Shown: positions 15,817 through 28,896, counted from the stretch's first letter. The stretch is 46,961 nt of DNA from Burkholderiales bacterium (GCA_020845995.1 JADLES010000160.1:1-46961), one strand, 5' to 3'. The notes: generated by a model not told the origin, from the letters alone. Made by a program: numbers and translations.

Positions 15817-16905
15817 TCAATGCAGCCTCTGGTACAGCCCTCCCGGCAGGACGGAAACACGCCCGGCGAGCTCCAGCCGCAGCAGCTCCGCCGACACCCG
15901 TTCGGCCGGCAGGCCGGCGCGCGCGCACAGCGAATCCACATCAACTGGGTCGAACCCCATGCACTCGAGCAGCGGGCCGTCGGCGACCGTGGAGTTCCCC
16001 GGCGACTGCGTGGAGGCAAATCCGGTGCGCCGGAATGCGGACAGCTCCGAGAGCACGTCCTCGGCCGACTCCGCGAGCTTCGCGCCGGTCTTGATCAGCG
16101 CGTGGCAGCCCTTGGAAAGCGGCGAGTGGATGGACCCCGGAACCGCGAACACCTCGCGTCCCTGCTCGGCCGCGCTGCGCGCCGTGATGAGCGAGCCGGA
16201 TTGCAGCGCCGCCTCGATCACGAGGCAGCCCTGCGCGAGGCCGCTGATCAGGCGGTTGCGGCGCGGAAAGTTATGAGCGAGGGGCTTGGTGCCGAGCGCG
16301 AACTCGGAAACGAGCAGGCCGCGCTCGCCGATTTGCGCGGCAAGCGCGCCGTTCGCCGGCGGATAGGGATTGTCCACGCCCGTGCCGAGGACCGCGATGG
16401 TCGAGCCTTCGGCAGCGAGCCCGCCGCGGTGCGCGGCCGCGTCGACCCCCTGGGCGAGACCCGAGACGATCGTCAGGCCGGCGGCGCTGAAGCTGCGCGC
16501 GAACTGCTCGGCGTTGCCGGCGCCCTGCGCGCTGGCGTTGCGGCTGCCGACCACCGCGAGCGCGGGCCGGTTGAGCAACTCTGTGCGGCCCTGGCAATAG
16601 AGCAGCGGCGGAGGGTCGGCGATCTCCAGCAGCAGGCGCGGATAGGCAGCGTCGGCCAGCGTGACCACGGCGCGTCCCGGCTGCGCAAGCCAGGTGAGCG
16701 CCCGCTCCACGGATCGCGCCACCGCGTCGGAGTCCAGCTCTTGCACTGCCTGTGCGCCCGCCGCCCTGGCAAGCTCGGCGCGACTGGCGGCAAGCACCTG
16801 CTCGGGTAGCCCGAACTGCGCCAGAAGCCTGCGGATGGCGGCGGCGCCAAAGCCCGGCGTCAGGGAGAGTTGCAGCCAACTCGCCAGCGCCGGATCTTGC
16901 GTCAT
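15817..16905 (-). CDS. dprA: DNA-processing protein DprA
   Basis: Loads RecA on incoming single-stranded DNA in natural transformation. The 362 residues have an N-terminal helix-hairpin region (LSLTPGFGAAAIRRLL), the Rossmann-type DprA core with VVGSRNASAQG, TIVSGLAQGVDAAAHRGGL, TIAVLGTGVDNPYPP and FPRRNRLISGLA, and a C-terminal winged-helix segment after residue 300. All core motifs are intact, so the gene is probably functional. Competence genes beyond this one are not in the window. Confidence 0.95.
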   Translation of the reverse strand: MTQDPALASWLQLSLTPGFGAAAIRRLLAQFGLPEQVLAASRAELARAAGAQAVQELDSDAVARSVERALTWLAQPGRAVVTLADAAYPRLLLEIADPPPLLYCQGRTELLNRPALAVVGSRNASAQGAGNAEQFARSFSAAGLTIVSGLAQGVDAAAHRGGLAAEGSTIAVLGTGVDNPYPPANGALAAQIGERGLLVSEFALGTKPLAHNFPRRNRLISGLAQGCLVIEAALQSGSLITARSAAEQGREVFAVPGSIHSPLSKGCHALIKTGAKLAESAEDVLSELSAFRRTGFASTQSPGNSTVADGPLLECMGFDPVDVDSLCARAGLPAERVSAELLRLELAGRVSVLPGGLYQRLH

Positions 16906-16953
16906 TCCGGCGGTGCGCTCCGGCCGGGTGCGCCCTCCGGCTCGCTCCGGCGG

Positions 16954-18030
16954 CTAGGGATTCTGGACAACGTCGTTCAGATTGACCGGTCGAGAGGACT
17001 GCATCACCAGCGCGTAGGATACCCGGTCGAAAACCCGGAACACAAACGCGAGGCCGTAGCGCTCGTTGGGAATCTTCAAATCGCTGCCTTCCTTCCGGAT
17101 CCAGCCCTGGCGCGCGCCCTCCGCTTCCCCGACCGTCGTTCCAAGCCGGTACAGCGCGAGCACGTTGCCGAGCTCGATCCCCTGCGCCTTGCCGCGGTTG
17201 ATGGAGATGATCGCGCCCAGCGCGCCTTCGGCGAGTTGCGCGCGGCCGCCGTACAGCGACATGATCTGGCCCTGCACCGGAATCGAGGGCGCGCGCGGTA
17301 CATAGTCCGGAATCGGCGGCTTGCCCGCAGGCACCAGCCGGTCGCCGAGCAGCACCTCGCGGGTTACGGAGGTGACCTCGACGATCGCGGGGTCCCCGGC
17401 CCGTGTGACCCGCGCGGTCCCCAAGTAGATCGCTTCATAGCCGAGCGTGGTCTTGGATTGCGGATCAACCAGCGGGTCGCCACGGCGGTAGAGAAACCAG
17501 TCGGCTTCCTTGGAAGCCCCCATGCCCCGCACAAATCCCCGGCTGCCCGCCTCCAGCACGGTGCGCTTCGAGTCCGCGGCGACGATGGCGGGGGCGTTGT
17601 CCAGGCCGTCGGGCTCCACCACCAGCGGACGGCTCAGGAACGGCTCGATGACATTCGGGGGAATGCTCGGAATGACCGTGACCGCTGTGGATTCGGCGCG
17701 CACCTGTGGACTGAGCTTGACGGTGCTCGCGTCGAGCGCGAGTCGGCCGCTTGCGCGGTCGAGCACGATGACGTTGCCCGGAAAGATCCGGTTCGGGTTC
17801 TTGATCTCGTCCTTGTTCAGGTTCCACAGTTCGGACCAGCGCCAGGGCGAGTCGGTATAGCGCTGGGCAATCGACCAGAGGGTGTCGCCAGGCACCACGG
17901 TGTAGCGGTCCGGGGCGTCCGGTTTGAGCGCGAGTGGCGTCTTGGGCGCTTGCGCGAGCGCGCCGCTCGCGACCGCCCAGGCAACGACAAAAGCCAGCGT
18001 TGTGATAGACTTACGCCATTGCTGGTGCAT
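16954..18030 (-). CDS. Secreted LysM peptidoglycan-binding protein
   Basis: 358-residue protein with an N-terminal signal peptide (KSITTLAFVVAWAVASGALA, cleavage near ALA-QA) followed by one LysM domain at about residues 40-90 (YTVVPGDTLWSIAQRYTDSP ... NPNRIFPGNVIVL). The remaining ~250 residues have no motif I can name; homologues sit upstream of dprA in many betaproteobacteria. The ATG at 18030 is preceded by GGGGG; a longer frame to 18180 would cover the divergent promoter region. It probably acts at the cell envelope. It shares a 143-bp divergent intergenic region with def. Confidence 0.88.
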   Translation of the reverse strand: MHQQWRKSITTLAFVVAWAVASGALAQAPKTPLALKPDAPDRYTVVPGDTLWSIAQRYTDSPWRWSELWNLNKDEIKNPNRIFPGNVIVLDRASGRLALDASTVKLSPQVRAESTAVTVIPSIPPNVIEPFLSRPLVVEPDGLDNAPAIVAADSKRTVLEAGSRGFVRGMGASKEADWFLYRRGDPLVDPQSKTTLGYEAIYLGTARVTRAGDPAIVEVTSVTREVLLGDRLVPAGKPPIPDYVPRAPSIPVQGQIMSLYGGRAQLAEGALGAIISINRGKAQGIELGNVLALYRLGTTVGEAEGARQGWIRKEGSDLKIPNERYGLAFVFRVFDRVSYALVMQSSRPVNLNDVVQNP

Positions 18031-18105
18031 AGAGCCCCCGATCGGTGGCGGACGTTCTGGGCCGCTTGACATTACGCGGATTGCTCCCAAATGTAGCACA
18101 ACGCC

Positions 18106-18134
18106 CTGACTGCTTAAGCATATCCTCAGATACT
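18106..18134 (+). promoter_or_regulatory. Possible sigma-70 promoter for def-fmt-rsmB operon
   Basis: CTGACT at 18106-18111 and GATACT at 18129-18134 are 17 nt apart, 40 nt before the def ATG. Each matches the consensus only partly. The same 143-bp gap must also drive the divergent LysM gene. Confidence 0.4.
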
Positions 18135-18173
18135 GCACGTAATCGGTTCTATTTGCAAGCTTTTTACGGATCC

Positions 18174-18677
18174 ATGCCACTGCTCAACATCCTGCGCTAC
18201 CCGGATGCCCGGCTGCACAAGATCGCCGCTCCGGTCACGGCCTTCGACGGGTCGCTCAAGCGCCTCGTTGCCGACATGGCCGAGACTATGTATGCCGCGC
18301 CCGGCATCGGCCTTGCCGCCACACAGGTCGACAACCATCGTCAGGTCATCGTGCTCGATGTTTCCGAACGGCGCGATTCGCTGCTCGTGCTGATCAATCC
18401 GGAAATCCTCGACGCGAGCGGCGTTTCCGACATCGAGGAAGGCTGCCTGTCGGTGCCGGGCATCTATGAGACGCTGGAGCGCGCCGAGCGCGTCAAGGTG
18501 CGCGCCTGCGACCAGAACGGCATTCCGTTCACGCTCGAGGCGCAAGGCCTGCTCTCGGTGTGCATCCAGCACGAGATGGACCATCTCAAGGGCAAGGTGT
18601 TCGTGGAGAGCCTGTCGCAGCTGAAGCAGCAGCGCATCCGCGCCCGCCTTGCCAAGCAGTTGCGCAAGAGCGCGTAA
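18174..18677 (+). CDS. def: Peptide deformylase
   Basis: Metalloenzyme that removes the formyl group from new N-terminal methionines. The 167 residues carry the three family motifs: [10 protein letters not shown] (motif 1), EEGCLSVPG with the metal-binding cysteine (motif 2) and [12 protein letters not shown] with the HExxH-type histidines (motif 3). The ATG at 18174 matches the family start [14 protein letters not shown]; the frame is open upstream to 18045 but that lies in the promoter region. It is followed immediately by fmt, the enzyme that adds the formyl group to initiator tRNA. Confidence 0.97.
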   Translation: MPLLNILRYPDARLHKIAAPVTAFDGSLKRLVADMAETMYAAPGIGLAATQVDNHRQVIVLDVSERRDSLLVLINPEILDASGVSDIEEGCLSVPGIYETLERAERVKVRACDQNGIPFTLEAQGLLSVCIQHEMDHLKGKVFVESLSQLKQQRIRARLAKQLRKSA

Positions 18678-19617
18678 TCCCTTCCTGCGTCTCGTCTTCG
18701 CAGGCACCCCCGAATTTGCCGCGCGCGCGCTCGCGTCGCTGCGGGACGCAGGCCACGAAGTTGCGCTCGTACTGACGCAGCCGGACCGACCGGCCGGCCG
18801 CGGCCTGCGTCCGGTCGCCGGCGCGGTCAAGCAGCTCGCGCTCGCGCGCGGCCTCGAGGTCTTCCAGCCCCCCTCGCTGAAGGAGGAACAAGCGCTTGCG
18901 CGGCTCGAGAGCGCCCACGCCGACGTCCTGGTGATTGCCGCTTACGGCTTGCTGCTGCCCTCGCGCGCGTTGCGCGCCGCACGGCACGGCGCGCTCAACA
19001 TTCACGCCTCCCTGCTGCCGCGCTGGCGCGGAGCCGCGCCGATCCAGCGCGCGCTGCTCGCGGGCGACCGCGAGACCGGAATCAGCATCATGCAGATGGA
19101 CGAGGGCCTGGATACGGGTCCGGTGCTCGCGCGGCATGCGCTCGTCATTGAAGAGGACGACGATGCGGGGAGCTTGCATGACAGGCTCGCGGCGCTGGGC
19201 GCACGCGCGATCGTGCTGGCGCTTGCCGACATCGCGGCCGGAGGTGCGCAGGCAGTGCCCCAGCCTGCGGCCGGCGCGAGCTATGCGCACAAGGTCGGCA
19301 AGGAGGAAGCCGAGATCGCCTGGGGTCGGACGTCGGCGCAAATCGAGCGGCAGGTTCGCGCGTTGCGTCCGGCGCCCGGAGCGCGCGCCCGCCTCGGGGA
19401 GGTGCCGCTGAAGATCTGGCGCGCGCATTGCTCGGCGGGCAGCGGCGCGCCCGGGACGGTGCTGCGGGCGGGCGCGGGCGGCATCGAAATCGCCTGCGGC
19501 GAAGCGGCGCTCACCGTGACCGAGCTGCAGCGCGCGGGCGCCGCCCGGCTGCCAGCGGCGGACTTCCTGCGCGGCTTTCCCGTGCGAATCGGCGCGCGCC
19601 TTGGCCCCGCTCGCTGA
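18649..19617 (+). CDS. fmt: Methionyl-tRNA formyltransferase
   Basis: Formylates Met-tRNAfMet using 10-formyl-THF. The N-terminal domain has [25 protein letters not shown], the [16 protein letters not shown] active-site block and [10 protein letters not shown]; the C-terminal OB-like domain follows. There is no ATG or GTG at the expected start. The options are a TTG at 18649, overlapping def by 29 nt, or a CTG at 18685 that aligns with the family N-terminus ([11 protein letters not shown]) 7 nt after the def stop. I list the TTG start, which gives 322 residues. Confidence 0.93.
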   Translation: MPSSCARARNPFLRLVFAGTPEFAARALASLRDAGHEVALVLTQPDRPAGRGLRPVAGAVKQLALARGLEVFQPPSLKEEQALARLESAHADVLVIAAYGLLLPSRALRAARHGALNIHASLLPRWRGAAPIQRALLAGDRETGISIMQMDEGLDTGPVLARHALVIEEDDDAGSLHDRLAALGARAIVLALADIAAGGAQAVPQPAAGASYAHKVGKEEAEIAWGRTSAQIERQVRALRPAPGARARLGEVPLKIWRAHCSAGSGAPGTVLRAGAGGIEIACGEAALTVTELQRAGAARLPAADFLRGFPVRIGARLGPAR

Positions 19618-20884
19618 AGCGCTCGCGGCGGCGGCGCAGCTGACCGCGCGCGTCGCGGCCGGGCGCAGCCTGCAGGGCGAGCCGGAGCGAGGCGCGCGGA
19701 AGGATTCGCGCGCGGCGCAGCACGATTCGCGCGCGGCGCTCAGGGACCTCTGCTACGGCACGCTGCGACGCTACGGGCGCTCGCAGGCGATCGTCGCCGC
19801 GCTGTCGCGTCGGCGGGGCGCCGCCGACCCGCTCGTCGAAGCGCTGCTGTGGTGCGCGCTCTACGCGCTTGAGTCCGGCCGCTATGCGGAGTACACCGTC
19901 GTCGACCAGGCGGCGCGCGCCTGCATCCTGCTGCAACGCGCGGGCGCGCGCGGCTATGTGAACGCGCTGCTGCGCAATTTCCTGCGCTCGCGCGCGAGCA
20001 TCGAAGCGCGCCTTGGCGCCGGACCCGCCGCGCGCTACTGGCATCCGGCCTGGTGGATCGAACGCGTGCGCGCGGCCTATCCGGAGCAGTGGCAGCAGCT
20101 GCTGGCCGCGGGCAACCAGCATCCGCCCATGTGCCTGCGCGTCAATGTGCGCCGCATCGGCGTGCAGGCGTATGCGCAGCGCCTCGCGGAGCAGGGGATC
20201 GGCGCGCGCCAGATCGGCGCGGCGGCGCTGCTCCTGGAGACGCCGGTGCCGGTCGATCGGTTGCCCGGATTCGCGCACGGGGAGGTTTCGGTGCAGGACG
20301 CGGGCGCGCAGCGCGCTGCCGGGCTTCTCGATCTGCGCGCCGGGCAGCGGGTGCTCGACGCCTGCGCCGGCCCCGGCGGCAAGAGCGCGCATCTCCTGGA
20401 GTGCGCCGCGGTCTCGCTGACGGCGCTCGACATCGACGCGGAGCGCTGCGGCGAGGTGGCGCGCAATCTCGCGCGCCTGGGGCTGCAAGCCGAAGTGCGC
20501 GTGGGCGACTGCGCTTCGGCGGGCACGTGGTCGGGCGGCGCTCCCTACGATCGCATCCTCGCCGACGTGCCCTGCAGCGCCTCGGGCGTCGCGCGGCGCC
20601 ATCCCGATATCAAGTGGCTGCGCCGGAGCGCCGACGTGACCGCCTTCGCGCGCCGCCAGGCGCTCATGCTGGATGCGCTTTGGCGGCTGCTCGCCGCGGG
20701 TGGTAAATTGCTGTATGTCACCTGTTCGGTTTTTCCGGAGGAGAACGAGGCGGTGATCGAGGCTTTTGCCGCGCGCACGCCCGGCCTGAGGCGCGCGCCC
20801 CTCGCCGACGGCGGTCCCGCGCAGCTGCTGCCCTGCGCCGAGCACGACGGATTCTATTTCGCCCTTCTAGAGAAGCCGTCCTGA
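19601..20884 (+). CDS. rsmB: 16S rRNA m5C967 methyltransferase RsmB
   Basis: SAM-dependent methyltransferase acting on C967 of 16S rRNA. The N-terminal NusB-like domain (ALRDLCYGTLRRYGRSQAIV, residues ~45-150) is followed by the Rossmann domain. Motifs are VLDACAGPGGKSAHLLE (SAM binding), LADVPCSASGVARRHPDIKW (catalytic Pro-Cys) and LLYVTCSVFPEENEAVIE (second cysteine). The start is a TTG at 19601 overlapping the fmt stop by 17 nt; no ATG lies nearby in frame. The 427 residues are a normal length for the family. Confidence 0.95.
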   Translation: MAPLAEALAAAAQLTARVAAGRSLQGEPERGARKDSRAAQHDSRAALRDLCYGTLRRYGRSQAIVAALSRRRGAADPLVEALLWCALYALESGRYAEYTVVDQAARACILLQRAGARGYVNALLRNFLRSRASIEARLGAGPAARYWHPAWWIERVRAAYPEQWQQLLAAGNQHPPMCLRVNVRRIGVQAYAQRLAEQGIGARQIGAAALLLETPVPVDRLPGFAHGEVSVQDAGAQRAAGLLDLRAGQRVLDACAGPGGKSAHLLECAAVSLTALDIDAERCGEVARNLARLGLQAEVRVGDCASAGTWSGGAPYDRILADVPCSASGVARRHPDIKWLRRSADVTAFARRQALMLDALWRLLAAGGKLLYVTCSVFPEENEAVIEAFAARTPGLRRAPLADGGPAQLLPCAEHDGFYFALLEKPS

Positions 20885-20905
20885 ACGGAGCGGAAGCGAC
20901 GCGCC

Positions 20906-21553
20906 ATGCGAGGCATCGCTGTGCTGAAGAGGCTGTGCGCGGGCTTCGCCTTCGGCGCCGGGCTCGCGTTCGCGTCCGCGCTGGCCCACCAGGGATTGGC
21001 CAGCGAGATCGAGGTGCTCGATGCGCGCCTGAGCGCCACTGACGACGGCGTGGCGCTCGCCGCCGATTTTTCCTTCGAGCTTGGCCCGCGGCTGGCGGAG
21101 ATCGTCACCAACGGCGTGCCGCTGTACTTCGCCGTCGAGTTCGAGCTGACCCGGCCGCGCTGGTACTGGTTCGACGAGAAGACGGCGAACCGGCGACTCG
21201 AGCTGCGGCTGTCCTACCACGCGCTCTCGCGCCAGTACCGGCTGTCGACCGGCGTGCTGCAGCAGAACTATCCGACGCTGGAGGAAGCGCTCAAGGTGCT
21301 TCGGCGGGTGCGCAACTGGACGGTGGTGGACCGCAGCGTCGGCCTGAGCGAGGCCAACTACGAAGCGGCGGTGCGCATGCGGCTCGACCTCGCGCTGCTG
21401 CCAAGGCCGTTCCAGGTGAGCGCGCTCACCAGCCGGGAACTGACCCTCGAGTCCCCGTGGCGGCGCTTCACGTTCCGCCCGACGCCGGCGATGACGGCGC
21501 CGCCCTCCGCGCCGGTCGAGGCGCGCGAGCCGAAAGAGGCGGAGCAGAAATGA
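20906..21553 (+). CDS. DUF4390 domain protein, exported
   Basis: 215-residue protein of unknown function. The N-terminus has a basic stretch and a hydrophobic segment (KRLCAGFAFGAGLAFASALA) that looks like a signal peptide or anchor. The body has the DUF4390 features FSFELGPRLAEIVTNGVPLY, ELTRPRWYWFDEK and RLSYHALSRQYRLSTG. It is always found, as here, directly before an NtrY-type kinase in betaproteobacteria. Its stop overlaps the ntrY ATG as ATGA (21550-21553). A role with the sensor is likely but not shown. Confidence 0.85.
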   Translation: MRGIAVLKRLCAGFAFGAGLAFASALAHQGLASEIEVLDARLSATDDGVALAADFSFELGPRLAEIVTNGVPLYFAVEFELTRPRWYWFDEKTANRRLELRLSYHALSRQYRLSTGVLQQNYPTLEEALKVLRRVRNWTVVDRSVGLSEANYEAAVRMRLDLALLPRPFQVSALTSRELTLESPWRRFTFRPTPAMTAPPSAPVEAREPKEAEQK

Positions 21554-23652
21554 GGCTGCTCGTCATCCTCGGCGCCGCGCTTGCCGGCGTGCTGCTGTTC
21601 CTGCTCGCCACCGCCAGCGGTAGCACCAGCATGTTCGCGCGGCATTACCCGCTGCTGCTCGGCCTGAACGCGGCGCTCGCGGGGCTGCTGGCCGTGCTTG
21701 TCGCCTGGCAGATCGTCGGGTTGTGGCGCAGGTTTCGCGCCCGCGTCTTCGGCTCGCGGCTCACCGTGCGGCTGCTGCTGCTGCTGGCGTTGATGGCGGT
21801 CGTGCCGGGCGCGCTGGTCTACACCGTATCGGTTCAGTTTCTCGCCCGCAGCATCGAGTCCTGGTTCGACGTCAAGGTGGACGCCGCGCTCGAGGGCGGC
21901 ATCAGCCTGGGGCAGGCCGCGCTCGATCAGACGCTTGCGGAGCTGCAGGCGCGCGGCCGCGCGATCGCCGCCGAGCTCGGCGAGCGGCCCGCCGGCCCGC
22001 AGGTCGCGCTGCTGGGCCGGCTGCGCGACCAGGCCGGCGTGCAGGAGGCGGTCATTGTGAGCGCGGGCGGCCGGGTGCTCGCCAGCTCGAGCGTGGACGT
22101 GACGCGGCTGGTGCCCGAACTGCCCAGCCAGCAAGAGCTGCGCCAGGCGCGCGGCGCGCGCGGCTATACCGCGATCGACGCCGTCGCGGGCAAGCCGCTC
22201 GCGCTGCGCGTGATCGTTCCCGTCGCGAGCCTCAGCCTCGCCGAGGAGGCGCGCTACCTGCAGCTGCGCCAGACGGTGCCGGAGCAGTTCGGCAGGAGCG
22301 CGGAGGCGGTCGAGGCGGCCTACCGAGACTACCGGGAGCTCGCGCTGTCGCGCCAGGGACTGAAGCGGATCTACATCGTCACGCTGACACTTGCGCTCTC
22401 GATGGCGCTGCTGGTCGCGATCGCGCTCGCGGTGCTGCTCGCCAACCGGCTGTCCGAGCCGCTCGCCAACCTCGCCGAGGCGACCCAGGCGGTGGCGCGC
22501 GGCGACTTCAGCCGGCAGGCGCCCGTCACGAGCAGCGACGAGCTCGGCGTGCTGATCGGGTCGTTCAACTCGATGACGCGCCAGCTGGACGAGGCGCGGC
22601 GGGTGGTCGACGCGAACCGCATGGCGCTGGAGAGCGCGAAGGCGCGCCTGGAGAACATCCTCGCCAACCTGTCGGCGGGTGTGCTGGTGTTCGACCGGAG
22701 CCTCTCGCCCTCGATCACCAACCACGGCGCGCGGGCGATCCTCGGCGAGGAGCTCGCAGCCTTCGTGGCGGATATGCGCGAGCGGCTGCGCTCGCACGGC
22801 GCCGCCTGGCAGCAGGAGATCGAGCTGAAGGCGACCGGCAAGACGCTGCTGGTGCGCGGCACGGCCCTGCACGAGGACCCCGAAGGCGGCTACGTGCTGG
22901 TCTTCGACGACATCACGCAGCTGATCCAGGCCCAGCGCGCCACCGCCTGGGCCGAGGTGGCGCGGCGGCTCGCGCACGAAATCAAGAACCCGCTCACGCC
23001 AATCCAGCTCTCGGCCGAGCGCCTGGAGATGAAGCTCGCGGGCAAGCTCGCCGAGGAGGACGCCGAGGCGCTTGCGCGCGGCACCCGCACCATCGTCAGC
23101 CAGGTCGCGGCGCTGAAGTCGATGGTGGACGACTTCCGCGACTACGCGCGCCTGCCGGCGCCGGTGCTCGCCGCGCTGGACCTGAACTCGCTGGTGCAGG
23201 AGGTGCTCGCCCTGTACGAAACCTCCCGGGTGCCGATCGTCAAGCAGCTCGCGGCGGTGCTGCCCGCGGTGCGCGCCGATTCCGCGCAGATCCGCCAGGT
23301 GCTTCACAATCTGGTGCAGAACGCGCAGGACGCGCTCGAGCAGCGCAAGGGCGCCGTCGAGCGGCCGGCGATCGTGGTCGGCACGGAAGCGGCCGGCGAC
23401 AAGGTGCGCATGTCCGTCGCCGACAACGGCGGCGGTTTCCCGGAGGAGATGATGGCGCGGATTTTCGAACCGTATGTCACCACCAAGCCGCGCGGCACCG
23501 GCCTCGGCCTGGCGATCGTGAAGAAGATCGTCGACGAGCATCACGGCGAGCTGGCGATCGAAAATCGCCCCGCCAGGGGCGTCCTGGTGAGCGTGTTGCT
23601 GCCGGTCGCCGCGGCGGCGGGTCTGCCTCGCTCCAGCTCGAAGGCGGCCTAG
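21550..23652 (+). CDS. ntrY: NtrY-type membrane sensor histidine kinase
   Basis: 700-residue sensor. There are membrane helices near residues 1-20, 33-57 and 72-95, a periplasmic region to about residue 270, a further helix ([20 protein letters not shown]), then HAMP ([20 protein letters not shown]), PAS (residues ~355-460), HisKA with the phospho-acceptor in [20 protein letters not shown], and HATPase with [24 protein letters not shown] and [13 protein letters not shown]. Topology and domain order match NtrY. It is coupled by overlap to the DUF4390 gene and is 3 nt from ntrX. Signals and targets cannot be read from sequence. Confidence 0.93.
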   Translation: MRLLVILGAALAGVLLFLLATASGSTSMFARHYPLLLGLNAALAGLLAVLVAWQIVGLWRRFRARVFGSRLTVRLLLLLALMAVVPGALVYTVSVQFLARSIESWFDVKVDAALEGGISLGQAALDQTLAELQARGRAIAAELGERPAGPQVALLGRLRDQAGVQEAVIVSAGGRVLASSSVDVTRLVPELPSQQELRQARGARGYTAIDAVAGKPLALRVIVPVASLSLAEEARYLQLRQTVPEQFGRSAEAVEAAYRDYRELALSRQGLKRIYIVTLTLALSMALLVAIALAVLLANRLSEPLANLAEATQAVARGDFSRQAPVTSSDELGVLIGSFNSMTRQLDEARRVVDANRMALESAKARLENILANLSAGVLVFDRSLSPSITNHGARAILGEELAAFVADMRERLRSHGAAWQQEIELKATGKTLLVRGTALHEDPEGGYVLVFDDITQLIQAQRATAWAEVARRLAHEIKNPLTPIQLSAERLEMKLAGKLAEEDAEALARGTRTIVSQVAALKSMVDDFRDYARLPAPVLAALDLNSLVQEVLALYETSRVPIVKQLAAVLPAVRADSAQIRQVLHNLVQNAQDALEQRKGAVERPAIVVGTEAAGDKVRMSVADNGGGFPEEMMARIFEPYVTTKPRGTGLGLAIVKKIVDEHHGELAIENRPARGVLVSVLLPVAAAAGLPRSSSKAA

Positions 23653-23655
23653 GTC

Positions 23656-24903
23656 ATGGCGCAGATCCTGGTGGTGGACGACGAAGTCGGCATCCGCGAA
23701 CTGCTCTCGGAAATCCTCGCCGACGAGGGGCATCAGGTCATGCTCGCCGAGAGCGCGGGCGAGGCGCGCCGGCTGCGCGAACGGCAGCGGCCGGACCTGG
23801 TGCTGCTGGACATCTGGATGCCGGATACCGACGGCATCTCCCTGCTCAAGGAGTGGGGCGCAACCGGGCAGCTGGGCATGCCCGTGGTCATGATGTCGGG
23901 CCACGGCACCATCGAAACCGCGGTCGAGGCGACGCGCATCGGGGCGCTCGACTACCTGGAGAAGCCGATCGCCTTGCAGCGCCTGCTGGCGACGGTGAAG
24001 CGCGCCCTGCGCAATACCGAGAACGCGCCCTCGGGCGAGCTGTCGCTCGCCGCGCTCGGACGCTCGCCGGCGCTGGTGGAGACGCGCAAGCGCCTCGCGC
24101 AGCTGGCGCAGTCCGCGGCGCCCCTGCTGCTGCGCGGGGAGCGGGGCATGCGCCCGGAGCTGTTCGCGCGGCTGCTCGCCGCGGCGGGCGCGCCGTTCGT
24201 GGACGGACCCGGCCTGCTGGAGGAGCCGTCGACCGAGACGCTGGCGCGCGCCGGCGGCGGCGTGCTCTTCGTCGGCGACCTCGCGCGCCTCGGGCGCGCG
24301 GCGCAGAAGAACCTTGAGTTCCTGCTGGCGCGCGCCGACAAGCACAAGGCGCGCGTGGTCTCATATTCCACGCTCGATACGCGCGCGCTGACCGACCGCC
24401 ACGAGTTCGACCCGGGAATGCTGGCGCGCCTCGCCGAGCTGGTCGTCAAGCTGCCGGCGCTGCGCGATTTCGCCGAGGACGTTCCGGACCTGGCGGCGCT
24501 GATGCTCGCGCGGCTGGTGGAGGCGCGTGCCTGCGCGCCGCGGCGCCTGGCGGTGGCGGCGCAGAACGCGCTGCGCCACCACTCCTGGCCGGGCAATCTC
24601 GTCGAGCTGGAAAGCGTGGTGAAGAACCTCGCGCTCGGCGCGCTGGACGAGGACATCGGACTGGAGGATGTCGAGCGCGTGCTCGCGGCGCATTCGGGGG
24701 CCGCCGCGCCGCCCGAATTCGCGCTCGATCGCCCGTACCGCGAGGCGCGCGAAGCCTTCGAACGGCTGTACTTCGAACACCTGCTCGCGCGCGAGAACGG
24801 CAGCATGTCCAGGGTGGCGGAGCGCTCGGGCCTGGAGCGCACGCACCTGTACCGCAAGCTGAAAGCGCTCGGCCTGCCGGTCGGCAGGCGGGAAGAAACG
24901 TAG
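23656..24903 (+). CDS. ntrX: NtrX-type response regulator with a degenerate AAA+ domain
   Basis: 415 residues. The receiver domain (1-118) is intact, with D8/D9, phospho-acceptor D52 in LLDIWMPDTDG and K103. The central region (about 137-345) aligns with sigma-54 activators at LPALRDFAEDVPDL and WPGNLVELESVVKNL. However, the Walker A position reads GERGMRPE instead of GxxGxGKE, the Walker B position reads GVLFVGDL, and the GAFTGA loop is absent. A Fis-type helix-turn-helix closes the protein (MSRVAERSGLERTHLYRKLK). It probably binds DNA under control of NtrY but is unlikely to hydrolyse ATP or open sigma-54 promoters. Confidence 0.92.
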   Translation: MAQILVVDDEVGIRELLSEILADEGHQVMLAESAGEARRLRERQRPDLVLLDIWMPDTDGISLLKEWGATGQLGMPVVMMSGHGTIETAVEATRIGALDYLEKPIALQRLLATVKRALRNTENAPSGELSLAALGRSPALVETRKRLAQLAQSAAPLLLRGERGMRPELFARLLAAAGAPFVDGPGLLEEPSTETLARAGGGVLFVGDLARLGRAAQKNLEFLLARADKHKARVVSYSTLDTRALTDRHEFDPGMLARLAELVVKLPALRDFAEDVPDLAALMLARLVEARACAPRRLAVAAQNALRHHSWPGNLVELESVVKNLALGALDEDIGLEDVERVLAAHSGAAAPPEFALDRPYREAREAFERLYFEHLLARENGSMSRVAERSGLERTHLYRKLKALGLPVGRREET

Positions 24904-24907
24904 GCAA

Positions 24908-24925
24908 CGGGAGCCAGGGCTCCCG
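24908..24925. terminator. Perfect 8-bp hairpin between convergent ntrX and bTHX genes
   Basis: CGGGAGCC-AG-GGCTCCCG is a perfect inverted repeat just after the ntrX stop. On the plus strand a T-rich run (24940-24949) follows 14 nt later, inside the end of the bTHX gene; on the minus strand there is no T-run. It may act as a shared, non-canonical terminator or an mRNA 3'-end stabiliser. Confidence 0.5.
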
Positions 24926-24936
24926 ATGACGGGACG

Positions 24937-25029
24937 CTATTTCTTTTTTCTGGCCCGGTGCGGGCGGGTCTTGCCGTAGCTGCCTTTGTAGATCTTGCCG
25001 CGCCTGGTCCGCCGGTCGCCTTTGCCCAT
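24937..25029 (-). CDS. 30S ribosomal protein bTHX
   Basis: A 30-residue, very basic peptide: MGKGDRRTRRGKIYKGSYGK followed by a Lys/Arg-rich end. It is a clear member of the small bTHX/Thx family that sits at the head of the 30S subunit. The ATG at 25027-25029 is preceded by AGAAGAAG. It begins 11 nt after the metH stop on the same strand, so it is probably on the metH transcript. It is short enough to be missed by gene finders. Confidence 0.88.
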   Translation of the reverse strand: MGKGDRRTRRGKIYKGSYGKTRPHRARKKK

Positions 25030-25040
25030 GGTCTTCTTCT

Positions 25041-28757
<3,717 letters not shown>

Positions 28758-28766
28758 GCATTCCCG

Positions 28767-28808
28767 AAAACAAAAACGCCCGTTCAGCTTTCGCAGAAAC
28801 GGGCGTTT
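28767..28808 (-). terminator. Riboswitch-controlled intrinsic terminator before metH
   Basis: On the minus strand an 11-bp perfect stem (AAACGCCCGTT at 28808-28798 with AACGGGCGTTT at 28784-28774) has a 13-nt loop and is followed by TTGTTTT. It ends 9 nt before the metH start. The loop and 3' arm contain AAGCTGAAC (28790-28782), fully complementary to GTTCAGCTT in the upstream aptamer (28874-28866), so the two folds are mutually exclusive. Confidence 0.85.
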
Positions 28809-28810
28809 GC

Positions 28811-28890
28811 CTTCGTCTCTTTAGCAGCTTTTGTTTTTCCCCGGCCGTCCCGGTTCGGCGCCCGCAAGCTGAACTTCAAATCGGCGCAGG
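28811..28890 (-). ncRNA. SAM-II (SAM-alpha) riboswitch in the metH leader
   Basis: Minus-strand leader of metH. P1 is GCGC (28887-28884) with GCGC (28861-28858). The loop starts GATTTG (28882-28877) and ends CTTGC (28868-28864), as in known SAM-II aptamers. The downstream single strand has AAACAAAAGCTGCTAAAG (28836-28819), which includes the conserved GCTAAA. The pseudoknot P2 forms between CAGCTT (28871-28866) and AAGCTG (28830-28825), a perfect 6 bp that differs in sequence from alphaproteobacterial examples but keeps the pairing. An extra short GC hairpin (about 28857-28839) is inserted between P1 and P2. High SAM should stabilise P2 and favour the downstream terminator. Confidence 0.82.
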
Positions 28891-28896
28891 GGCGTT

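Noticed and set aside
18066..18071. TTGACA as -35 for def
   Set aside because: No acceptable -10 at 16-18 nt spacing; the CTGACT/GATACT pair further downstream fits better.
21358..24345. 995-codon minus-strand open frame opposite ntrY/ntrX
   Set aside because: Antisense shadow of two genes with clear kinase and receiver motifs.
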